Shown: piece after piece, positions 24,300-32,077 of the stretch
Position numbering within the stretch: the first letter of the stretch is position 1
How the letters are laid out: the number at the start of each line of letters is the position of its first letter
From: an uncultured Alteromonadaceae bacterium
GTDB lineage: Bacteria > Pseudomonadota > Gammaproteobacteria > Enterobacterales > Alteromonadaceae
Direction: 5' to 3'
Assembly (NCBI GenBank): GCA_913056495.1
Contig: CAJXMO010000004.1
Span: forward strand, 1 to 64,000
Length of the DNA stretch: 64,000 nucleotides
The notes under the pieces: generated by a model
Databases searched by the model: none
Told to the model about the DNA's origin: nothing
What the model saw: the letters and a program-made list of their open reading frames with translations, nothing else
Made by a program: the position numbers and the translations under genes

Positions 24300-26301
24300 T
24301 TTTCACTTTTTAAGACCTTACTGGTTTATGGCTCTGATACCGCTTTTAATTGCTTTATGGTCATTGCGCCATATCAGCATTAAAACCTCTGGCTGGCATA
24401 GCGTACTCCCCAGCCATCTGGCCAAACACCTGATTGTTGGTAATGAACAAAAATCCGCTCTGCCCCGCAATTTAATTCTGATCGCCCTGGTCTGGATTTT
24501 AGCCGTTGTCGCGCTCGCTGGCCCAACCTGGCAGAAAAGACCACAGCCGGTTTACCAAACTCAGGCTGGAAAAGTAATCGTACTGGATTTATCCATGTCG
24601 ATGCGTTCTGACGATATCAAGCCAGATCGACTCACTATGGCCAGATTTAAAGCCATTGAAATCGCCCGTCAGATTAAAGAAGGTGATATCGGCCTGATAG
24701 GTTATGCTGGTGATGCATTTACCATTAGCCCACTGACGCCGGACAATAAAAATATCATCAATCAGATACCCAGCCTATCCCCGGAAATTATGCCGGTCAT
24801 GGGCAGTAATGCTTATCAGGCAATACGTCAGGCAATTGCCTTACTTAAAAATGCTGGCCACCAAACGGGTGACATATTCTGGATAACCGACGGCATTCAA
24901 AACGAAGAGTATACAGATATTCAAAAATTGCTGACAGACAGCCAGTTTAAACTGCTGACCTTAGGCGTTGGCACCCGCTCTGGCGCCCCCATTAAGCTTA
25001 AAAACGGTGAACTGTTAAAAGACGCACGTGGTAGTATTGTTGTCCCCAGACTCGAAGAAAAGTTACTGGTTCAGCTCAGTAAAATTAATAACGGTAATTA
25101 TCAGTCAATCAAAGCCAACGACAGCGATATTCAAAATCTGATTAATCAAATGCAAAGTGCTGAAAAAATCAAACAAGAAATCGTGCAAAATCAGTTAGGT
25201 GATCAATGGCAGGAATCCGGTCCCTGGCTGGTACTCATTCTATTGCCACTTGCAGCTTATGCGTTCAGAAAAGGTTTAATTTATACCCTGATACTGGGTT
25301 TTGTCAGCCTGCCCGCTAGTAATAAAGTGCAAGCCAATACGCTGGACTCTGTCTTTAAAACCCAGAACCAACAGGCTTATCAGGCGCTTGAACAGCAAGA
25401 TTTTGAACAGGCTGCAAAGCTAGCCGAAGACCAAAGCATTAAAGCAGCTGCATTATTTAAACAAGGTGAATACGAAAAAGCGATTGAGGCGTATCAGGGG
25501 TTAAACGACCCGGATTCGCTCTATAATCAGGCGAATGCCTACGCTAACATCGGCGATTTGGATAACGCGATAGCAAAATACGATGAAGCTTTAGCTCAGG
25601 ATCCGAATTTTGAAAAGGCTAAAAACAATAAAGCACTGGCTGAGAAGCTTAAACAACAACAGCAAAACCAACAACAAAATTCAGGTCAAGACCAGCAAGA
25701 CGGTGAAAATCAGGATTCTGAGCAAAATCAGCAGAATTCAGATAAGCAAAATAATCAACAACAGAACGCATCTGATGAGGCCAACTCAGATTCACAAAAT
25801 GGACAGCAAAATCAAAATTCCGATTCTGAGAACAACCAGCAACAAGATAGTGAAAGCAGCGAACAAACCTCACAAAATGAGCAACAGAATCGCCAGCAAG
25901 GCAATGAGCAGCCATCCGGTGAACAAAACCCAGACAAAAGCGAACACAGATCAGCGGAGCAAATGGCTGAGCAGCAACAGCAGAATGCAGAGCAAAACCA
26001 GCAAGCTCAATCGCCACAAACACAGGATGAAAATCCCTCGTCTGAACCTCAAATGCAGCCAGAAAATCAGCAAAATAATGAGGATTCGCCAAATACCGAA
26101 GCGCAAGTACAGACAAATCCGAACGAACACAGACCTTTGACCGAAGAAGAGAGAGCTGAACAGGAACAAAATGAAATTTACCGTCAGCTATTAAATAAAG
26201 TTGAAGACGACCCTTCGTATTTAATTCGTCGCAAAATGCAACTGGAATACGAAAAACGTCGTAAGCACAATACACCTGAAGGAGTGATCCAGCCTTGGTA
26301 A
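24292..26301 (+). CDS. VWA plus TPR protein (BatB-BatC fusion)
   Basis: This 669-residue fusion has two TM helices at the N-terminus, a VWA domain (about 85-285, metal site DLSMS in VIVLDLSMSMRSDD), a further TM helix (about 310-330), TPR repeats (about 355-455, ending LAQDPNFEKAKNNKAL) and a very Gln/Asn/Ser/Glu-rich tail of about 150 residues. A short charged C-terminus follows (RKMQLEYEKRRKHN). In Bacteroides BatB and BatC are separate; joined versions are common in gammaproteobacteria. I chose the ATG at 24292, preceded by GAGGTGA at the right distance, over the GTG at 24280. The low-complexity region also leaves long open frames on other strands that are not genes. Confidence 0.9.
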   Translation: MADFHFLRPYWFMALIPLLIALWSLRHISIKTSGWHSVLPSHLAKHLIVGNEQKSALPRNLILIALVWILAVVALAGPTWQKRPQPVYQTQAGKVIVLDLSMSMRSDDIKPDRLTMARFKAIEIARQIKEGDIGLIGYAGDAFTISPLTPDNKNIINQIPSLSPEIMPVMGSNAYQAIRQAIALLKNAGHQTGDIFWITDGIQNEEYTDIQKLLTDSQFKLLTLGVGTRSGAPIKLKNGELLKDARGSIVVPRLEEKLLVQLSKINNGNYQSIKANDSDIQNLINQMQSAEKIKQEIVQNQLGDQWQESGPWLVLILLPLAAYAFRKGLIYTLILGFVSLPASNKVQANTLDSVFKTQNQQAYQALEQQDFEQAAKLAEDQSIKAAALFKQGEYEKAIEAYQGLNDPDSLYNQANAYANIGDLDNAIAKYDEALAQDPNFEKAKNNKALAEKLKQQQQNQQQNSGQDQQDGENQDSEQNQQNSDKQNNQQQNASDEANSDSQNGQQNQNSDSENNQQQDSESSEQTSQNEQQNRQQGNEQPSGEQNPDKSEHRSAEQMAEQQQQNAEQNQQAQSPQTQDENPSSEPQMQPENQQNNEDSPNTEAQVQTNPNEHRPLTEEERAEQEQNEIYRQLLNKVEDDPSYLIRRKMQLEYEKRRKHNTPEGVIQPW

Positions 26302-28001
26302 CGAATATTTTCCGTTTATTAATCAGTATCAGTATTTTTGCCAGCTTTCAGGCTTTAGCCTTATCGAATATATCGGCAAGTGTCAGCCAGAATCCGGTCT
26401 CACTGAATGAATCGGTCGATTTGATACTGGCCGTTGATGATAAAGTGGAAGCTAATATTTTTGACTTTAGCGTTTTAGAAGAAGATTTCAGAGTACTGGG
26501 TACCTCCGTCAGCTCAGAGACTCGGATGATTAATTTTGATACCACCCGAATTACCCGATTTACCACTCGATTGATGCCTAAAAAAACCGGCAATCTGATT
26601 ATTCCTGCATTTGTACATCAGGGGATCAGCTCCAAGCCAATCACCTTAATTGTCAGCAAACAAAGCAGTCATAATGAAGACAATTCAATCTTTGTTGAAA
26701 CCGAACTTAGCCAGGACAGTGTCTGGTTACAGCAGCAAGTAAATTATACAACACGACTGTATTTATCCGTTCAAATTTCCAGCGGTAGTCTGACACAGCC
26801 CGAAATACAGGGGGCGGTAATCGAGCAGGAAGGTAAAGATAAAGAATACGACAAAATCTTAAATGGTGTCGCTTATCGGGTTATAGAACGTACCTATAAA
26901 ATTATTCCCCAGCGTAGCGGCGAGTTTGTAATAGACAGCCCTGTGTTTCAGGCTGAAGTACTAGATAATAGTCGCAGACAGTTTGGCTTTAACCGCACAA
27001 AAACCATTAGCCGGATTGGCAACAGCCAGACCCTAACTGTAAAAGCCATTCCGGATGAATATTCAGGCCATTGGCTACCTTCTGAACTGGTGATGTTACA
27101 TGATGAACTTGAGCCGAAACAACTTGAATATTTTGTCGGTGAACCCATTACCCGGGTCATCACGCTATCAGCTTTAGATGTCAGTCCGGATCAATTACCT
27201 GAAATTAAAGCAAATTACCCGGCATCAGTAAAAGTTTACCCTGATCAGGCCGATACTCATTCAAGCCTTAGAGATGGCCAGTATATTTCACAACGCATTG
27301 AAACTCAGGCGTTGATTCCAAGCCAAACCGGTGAACTGGTATTGCCCGCCATTACCATAAACTGGTGGGATACCCAGTCAGAAAAAATGCGCCAGACGAC
27401 ATTGGATTCAAAAACAATCAAAGTTATAGCCAATCCAAATAGTCCGGCTCAACCACAGCCGCTTGTACCGGTTAGCCAGAATGCGGAGCAGACTCAAACT
27501 GAAAACGAGCAAAATCAGGCTGACTGTGAACCTCAAATTATCGAAAAACTCAATACTCACCCTTGGCAATTTGGCTACCTGACAGCTTTGTTTTTAGCCC
27601 TTTGGATACTCACTTTAATCGCATTATTAGTCGTATTCTTTAAAAACAAACAATCAAAGATGCAAAAACCTGATTCGCTGGACGAAAGGCACTCTGAAAA
27701 GCTGGCCTGGTCAAGACTGATAAAAGCCTGCCAGAAAAATAATATTGAACAGATTCAAAGCCAATTGCCTGTTTGGGTTGAGGAATTAACCCAAACCAAA
27801 GTGGCCAGTTGTTATCAGGCGCTCAACGCACTTAATAACAGTGAACTGACCCAGCAGGTTCAAAACATGCAGGCAAGCCGTTTTTCACAGCAAACGAATA
27901 GCTGGCAAGCAGATAAACTAACGGCCCTGTTAAAAACTATCCGTCAGCAAAAATTGATTAAAGCAAAACAGGATAATAATCTCTCACCGCTAAACCCTTA
28001 A
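26295..28001 (+). CDS. batD: BatD family protein
   Basis: This 568-residue protein has a signal peptide (about 1-22, LLISISIFASFQALAL), a repeated beta-sandwich ectodomain (about 25-380) and a C-terminal TM helix (about 418-440), followed by a cytoplasmic tail. This is the oxygen-tolerance BatD layout, with the typical opening SVSQNPVSLNESVDLILAVDD. The start is TTG at 26295. It is the only possible start in the frame after an in-frame stop, and GGAG lies 10 bases upstream. The gene overlaps its upstream neighbour by seven bases. It is last in the moxR operon and may bind the VWA proteins in the periplasm. Confidence 0.87.
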   Translation: MVTNIFRLLISISIFASFQALALSNISASVSQNPVSLNESVDLILAVDDKVEANIFDFSVLEEDFRVLGTSVSSETRMINFDTTRITRFTTRLMPKKTGNLIIPAFVHQGISSKPITLIVSKQSSHNEDNSIFVETELSQDSVWLQQQVNYTTRLYLSVQISSGSLTQPEIQGAVIEQEGKDKEYDKILNGVAYRVIERTYKIIPQRSGEFVIDSPVFQAEVLDNSRRQFGFNRTKTISRIGNSQTLTVKAIPDEYSGHWLPSELVMLHDELEPKQLEYFVGEPITRVITLSALDVSPDQLPEIKANYPASVKVYPDQADTHSSLRDGQYISQRIETQALIPSQTGELVLPAITINWWDTQSEKMRQTTLDSKTIKVIANPNSPAQPQPLVPVSQNAEQTQTENEQNQADCEPQIIEKLNTHPWQFGYLTALFLALWILTLIALLVVFFKNKQSKMQKPDSLDERHSEKLAWSRLIKACQKNNIEQIQSQLPVWVEELTQTKVASCYQALNALNNSELTQQVQNMQASRFSQQTNSWQADKLTALLKTIRQQKLIKAKQDNNLSPLNP

Positions 28002-28013
28002 CCCCTTCTTAAT

Positions 28014-28037
28014 ACGCTCCTGCCGGTGCAGGAGCGT
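28014..28037. repeat. Perfect 10-bp hairpin after batD
   Basis: ACGCTCCTGC and GCAGGAGCGT pair perfectly around a CGGT loop, 12 bases past the batD stop. No U-tract follows directly (the nearest T-run is about 15 bases on), so it is either a weak or Rho-assisted terminator or an mRNA 3'-end stabiliser. Confidence 0.55.
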
Positions 28038-28187
28038 GAAACCTGAGTAATTTTTATACACACCTTAAAATTTTTGCTCTGGCAATCATTAACCGTTATC
28101 CTTTAGAAATTATTTGCCCTACCCGGCTTTTTTATGTTTATCGATTTTTTACGAAAGAAAAACAACGCTCATCGGGTCAAATCCAGT

Positions 28188-28703
28188 ATGAGCAAAAAAC
28201 AAGTAAAATACGAAGCCCTGGTTCAGTCATTCCATAAGGATATCTACCGGTATGCTTACTGGTTGACGCATGACCCGCATATTGCCGAAGACATAGTGCA
28301 AGAGACTTTCCTGCGTGCATGGCGCAGCCTCGACAGCTTGCAAGATGATAAAGCGGCTAAATCATGGTTAATAACCATTTTGAGACGGGAAAATGCAAGA
28401 CGGTTTGAGCGTAAACAATTTGATATGAGCGACGTTGAAACCGATATTCTGGCAGACTGCCAGACACTGACCAGTGAACAGGATACCGAGCAGTACTGGC
28501 TCAGAAAGCAGATAAATCTGTTACCTGAAGAATACAAAGAGCCTTTATTGATGCAGGTGATTGCCGGATTTAGTGGAGATGAAATAGCAGAGCAGCTAAA
28601 CCTGAACAAAAATACGGTAATGACAAGATTATTTCGTGCCAGAAATATGCTTAAAGATGCAATTGAAGCACAATCAGATTCAGCGAGGTCTTCTAATGGA
28701 TGA
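28188..28703 (+). CDS. ECF-type sigma-70 family sigma factor
   Basis: This 171-residue sigma factor has region 2 (about 10-75: YRYAYWLTHDPHIAEDIVQETFLRAWR) and region 4 (about 115-160: LPEEYKEPLLMQVIAGFSGDEIAEQLNLN, then NTVMTRLFRAR). An upstream ATG at 28134 would add 18 residues; I prefer the start at 28188 because ECF factors usually begin just before region 2, but neither start has a good ribosome site. The anti-sigma gene overlaps its 3' end by eight bases. The signal and regulon are unknown. Confidence 0.9.
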   Translation: MSKKQVKYEALVQSFHKDIYRYAYWLTHDPHIAEDIVQETFLRAWRSLDSLQDDKAAKSWLITILRRENARRFERKQFDMSDVETDILADCQTLTSEQDTEQYWLRKQINLLPEEYKEPLLMQVIAGFSGDEIAEQLNLNKNTVMTRLFRARNMLKDAIEAQSDSARSSNG

Positions 28704-29433
28704 TTTAGAATTTAGACGACAACTTTATGCATCACCTAGGCAGCATAATAGTGACATTAAACAAGCTATTTTACGTGACCCTAATAAACGTCAGTTTGCG
28801 GATGAAATGCTTGATTTTGAGCAAAAACTGGAACAGGTCTATCAGGTGGACGTGCCAGAAGATTTAGCCAGCCGAATCATCTTAAAGCAAAGTATTGATA
28901 AGCAAAAACAAAGCGATCAGAAGAAAAACCGCTGGTATATAGGTATAGCCGCATCTGTTGCATTTTTAGTGGGTTTAACCGTTAATTCAGGCCTTAACCC
29001 GCTTCTTTCCCAAAGCACACCGGATTTGGCCAGTTTGATGATTGAACATGCCCAGCAGGATATGATTCATCATTTTTCAAGCCCGGAAAAAATTCAGTCT
29101 GCTCAGGTCAGTCTGACAAATGTTAATCAAAAGCTCAATGGATTTGGTGCACAGCTGAACGGTGATTTTGCAACCATTCGCTCAGTGAATTTTTGTCAGA
29201 TGAGAGATGTCAGGGCTTTGCATTTAATCGTTCAGGGCGAGACTGGTTTGGTAAACATATTCATCATGCACCCGATTAAATCTATCGACACCCTACCGAG
29301 TATTCAGGGAGATATTTTAAAAGGCCAAGGGCAAAGATATCCCTCAGCTGATTTAATGTATATAGGTAATAAAACTGAAGACTTAAGTAAAATCCAACAA
29401 AAATTTGAACAGGAATTAAAATGGCGAACTTAA
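28696..29433 (+). CDS. DUF3379 anti-sigma-like membrane protein
   Basis: The 245-residue protein has an N-terminal helical region (MDDLEFRRQLYASP), a single TM helix (about 75-95, WYIGIAASVAFLVGLTVNSG) and a periplasmic C-terminal domain. This is the DUF3379 layout, regularly paired with ECF sigma factors in Alteromonadales and Vibrionales, so an anti-sigma role is the natural inference. The ATG at 28696 has GAGG eight bases upstream and overlaps the sigma stop, so the two are translationally coupled. The periplasmic part carries an FCQM cysteine. No protease site is recognisable. Confidence 0.82.
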   Translation: MDDLEFRRQLYASPRQHNSDIKQAILRDPNKRQFADEMLDFEQKLEQVYQVDVPEDLASRIILKQSIDKQKQSDQKKNRWYIGIAASVAFLVGLTVNSGLNPLLSQSTPDLASLMIEHAQQDMIHHFSSPEKIQSAQVSLTNVNQKLNGFGAQLNGDFATIRSVNFCQMRDVRALHLIVQGETGLVNIFIMHPIKSIDTLPSIQGDILKGQGQRYPSADLMYIGNKTEDLSKIQQKFEQELKWRT

Positions 29434-29446
29434 GTTCCTGTTCAAA
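29404..29446 (-). terminator. Hairpin across convergent gene ends
   Basis: TTTGAACAGGAA (29404-29415) and TTCCTGTTCAAA (29435-29446) are perfect 12-base arms spanning the last codons of the anti-sigma gene and of the convergent outer-membrane gene. Read on the minus strand, the stem is followed by ATTTTTG, so it can end the barrel protein transcript. The loop contains a smaller palindrome, GAACTTAAGTTC. Confidence 0.6.
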
Positions 29447-30254
29447 ATGTATATTCTAGTTTCAGATGTAAGCCGTTCAGTCTGAGCTTTCTCTCAGGCT
29501 GATACACTTGGCCTATGGGTTGATGATTTTTACGCAACTTAGTCTGCTGACTTGGTCCGGTTTTCTGCAATAGATAATGCAAGCCTAGATCAATAACCAG
29601 ATCATCAAAAATATGGTAACGGGTCGCAAATGCCAGAGTGTGTTTATAGCCTTGCTCGAGCTCTAACTGATTAGGATCGTATAAATCATGGTAATCAACT
29701 TTAACGCTTCCATCAGCCAGCCATGCAAACTGGTAATCACTCCTAAATGACCATTTCACCGTATAAATATATTGCCAAGCAACTTCACTCACTAAATAGG
29801 TATACTGATATTGTTCGTCTAGTCCACGGATATTGCCTACTGTCGCTATATCACGATTAGACTGACTATACTGACCACCTAGTTTAAAAAACACAGAGTT
29901 TGATGCTCTATATAACGGAAGACTCAACAGAACAGATGCAGACTGGTTATCATAACTTGTGAGTGTCTCAACAGACTGACCATTCTGGCTTAATCCAGTA
30001 TAATCCAATCGACTGCTTGCTCGCTGTACTTCAAATTCAATCCCAATCTGTTTCTGGTTATAAGCAAAACCGGCTACCACACCTCTAATTTGACCTGTTT
30101 CTTGGTTTAATACTTTGTTTCCCGCTACGCGTTCAGCAAATTGAATATTACTCTGACTGGATGATAGCCAAAACGAGATATTGTTAGGCGACTGCGCACA
30201 CACAGAAAAACTAATACTCTGGGAACAAATCAATAACAAAGATAAGCGTAACAT
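29442..30254 (-). CDS. Outer membrane beta-barrel protein, unknown function
   Basis: This 270-residue exported protein has a signal peptide (ends SVCAQ), alternating hydrophobic and polar strands, and a terminal phenylalanine (LKLEYTF) as in outer membrane barrels. I do not recognise a family. It may be a small porin-like or autotransporter-adhesin-like barrel of about 12 strands. A TTG at 30263 could add three residues; ATG 30254 gives a cleaner signal peptide. It is followed upstream (63 bases) by a lipoprotein gene on the same strand, so the two may be an operon of envelope proteins. Confidence 0.65.
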   Translation of the reverse strand: MLRLSLLLICSQSISFSVCAQSPNNISFWLSSSQSNIQFAERVAGNKVLNQETGQIRGVVAGFAYNQKQIGIEFEVQRASSRLDYTGLSQNGQSVETLTSYDNQSASVLLSLPLYRASNSVFFKLGGQYSQSNRDIATVGNIRGLDEQYQYTYLVSEVAWQYIYTVKWSFRSDYQFAWLADGSVKVDYHDLYDPNQLELEQGYKHTLAFATRYHIFDDLVIDLGLHYLLQKTGPSQQTKLRKNHQPIGQVYQPERKLRLNGLHLKLEYTF

Positions 30255-30316
30255 AATCAACAATTAATGAAGGTTTAAGCTTAGGGCCGTAAAAAACGGC
30301 CTTAATTTTTAGGTAG

Positions 30317-31297
30317 TTAGAAAGAAACACCTAAGTCAGACCAATAAACAGACTCTATTGATTCAAAACTACCATTTCCGTCGGAATCCAACTCTACAAT
30401 CGCCATAGCATGGCTATCAAAGGTAATTCTCATCTGACTGCTTTGCGCACCTTCAATTAATAACACACCAGCTTGCGGTTCGTCATAAGCGTTAAAAACA
30501 AATTCACTCAGTGTTGAATAGCTAATTTTTGCTTTAAGTTCACTATCCACAAAATCAGCACTTGAACTTATCCGCTTGCCAGAGCTAAGTTCAAGATAAT
30601 CTAAATCCTGATTAAATGTCACACTGCTATACTCATTGTTATAATTAATTTCTAACTCATTGATTTCAAGAACCATGCTGGAGTTATGAACCACATTACG
30701 TTCATCACCGTGTAATTGAGTGAAGCCCTCAGGTGTACTGATTTTATAATTAACGTAGTCATAAGAAATATCGATACCGGCAAAATAATCAGCTTCATTG
30801 ACAATATACGATAATTTTCCGTTTAATACGTAGCCGTCACCATAATCACAGTTTTTATACTCCAGTAAAACGTCGTCACCGGCTGTATATTCTGAACGCC
30901 CACTGTAGACACCTGTGACGATTAACATCCCCTTCTCGTCACAAGTAAATTCGCGTTGACTGTATGTGATACCACTGACAAAATCAGCTTGATTCGTCAA
31001 ACGTTTTGCATCGTTCAAAGCCTGCTGTTTTGCCTTGTCTAATAGATCTTTATTGTGAATTACGACACCACTCACTGAGTCAGAATAAGTAAAATAATTA
31101 GATAATATTGAATTAAAAGCGGTTGAAGCTATTTGAGTATAAGTATCTTGAGTAATTACTATGCTTTTACTGGCGTATGTTGAAGCAGATAATCTTGATT
31201 TATCTGAATTCCCGGAATCACCGGAACTGCCACCGCCACAGGCGGCTAAAGATAAGGTTAATAATGTGCAAGAAGTAAAACTAGCCTGATAATTCAT
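30317..31297 (-). CDS. Lipoprotein of unknown function
   Basis: This 326-residue lipoprotein has lipobox LAAC followed by a Gly/Ser linker (GGGSSGDSGNSD) typical of surface-exposed or outer membrane lipoproteins in Alteromonadales. The rest is rich in beta-strand and acidic residues (YIVNEADYFAGIDISYDYV; ELDSDGNGSFESI). DSDGNGS resembles an EF-hand-like calcium loop. No catalytic motif is seen. The ATG at 31297 is preferred over 31309 because GGAG sits eight bases before it and the earlier ATG has no ribosome site. Confidence 0.7.
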   Translation of the reverse strand: MNYQASFTSCTLLTLSLAACGGGSSGDSGNSDKSRLSASTYASKSIVITQDTYTQIASTAFNSILSNYFTYSDSVSGVVIHNKDLLDKAKQQALNDAKRLTNQADFVSGITYSQREFTCDEKGMLIVTGVYSGRSEYTAGDDVLLEYKNCDYGDGYVLNGKLSYIVNEADYFAGIDISYDYVNYKISTPEGFTQLHGDERNVVHNSSMVLEINELEINYNNEYSSVTFNQDLDYLELSSGKRISSSADFVDSELKAKISYSTLSEFVFNAYDEPQAGVLLIEGAQSSQMRITFDSHAMAIVELDSDGNGSFESIESVYWSDLGVSF

Positions 31298-31604
31298 ATT
31301 GATCTCCATAATAGAATTTTAATTTTCCTGTAGCCTTTCTGGCAAGCCGAGCATCATACCGAGTTCTGTAATCAAATAATAGAAAAATTTAAGCAATTTC
31401 AATCAGATTTAAGCATGAAATTCTAATAAATAAATTGACCTCCACTCCCTCAAGCTGATTTCTAAAGCTTTGAATTAAAAGCTTATTTACTCTAAACCTG
31501 GTCATTTAAAGCATCAACTCAAAGTAAATGACGCAAGGCGAATATTTAATAAACAAAACGCCGAACAATACTTGATTGATAATCCAAAAAATCTTGAGTT
31601 TGTT

Positions 31605-31640
31605 TAGGGGCTATTGACCTTTCGCGTTCACTTTTACAGC
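31605..31640. repeat. Dispersed repeat copy (GGGGCTATTGACCTTTC core)
   Basis: This segment matches a segment at 55038-55072 (core CTRTTGACCTTTC followed by TTCA and TTTTA). In the second copy the core is the left arm of a hairpin; here no right arm is evident, so this copy looks truncated or diverged. Confidence 0.45.
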
Positions 31641-31735
31641 AGTCCGTATAATTTTTATACTAGGCAGAGCGATTGGAGTACAGTGCACTACAAAAATGAG
31701 TGCTCAAGACTTTGTGCTCCTGCGAAGTCACCTTA

Positions 31736-31831
31736 ACATCCATGTGGGGTAAGACAGTAGAAAAGCTATACGGGCGCTGCCTTTCGGGTTCGTCCTAAGC
31801 GCTTCCAGCTCTTTGTAGCCTGCATGGATGT
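31736..31831. repeat. 9-bp inverted repeat enclosing an 78-bp spacer
   Basis: ACATCCATG (31736-31744) and CATGGATGT (31823-31831) face each other around 78 bases that show no coding potential. The flanks resemble neither an IS end nor a terminator. It may be part of a larger decayed repeat unit. Confidence 0.35.
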
Positions 31832-32077
31832 AGGTACTTAGCAAGTGTATCGGCGACAACTCTGACACTTGCAAGTATTCTTGTCATAACAAGCTGATGT
31901 TTGCAAAATCAATAAGCTACTCTGCCGTCACGCGATAACAATTCTGCTTTTATTATGTTTTCAACTGAGAGCATTACCAATTAATGGTTGTTCAATCTGG
32001 ACACTGATTTCACAATTAATATAATATTGTTAAAAATCTTATACTAAAACTGAATTGTGCTCAGCACATGGAATTTT

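Larger units (their letters stand above)
31310..32077. other. Gene-free region with repeat remnants
   Basis: No coding frame is convincing here. It holds minor dyads (GTCATTTA at 31501 with TAAATGAC near 31525; AAGCTTT near 31465), a segment related to the 55-kb repeat (31605-31640), and an inverted pair ACATCCATG/CATGGATGT at 31736-31831. The middle part looks like decayed mobile or repeated DNA, while the last 100 bases presumably hold the promoter of the DUF3857 gene. Confidence 0.55.

Noticed and set aside
25649-26275. Long open frame on the minus strand opposite the BatB-BatC tail
   Set aside because: It lies wholly over the Gln/Asn-rich low-complexity tail, where codon bias keeps other frames open. 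The peptide has no domain and no ribosome site.
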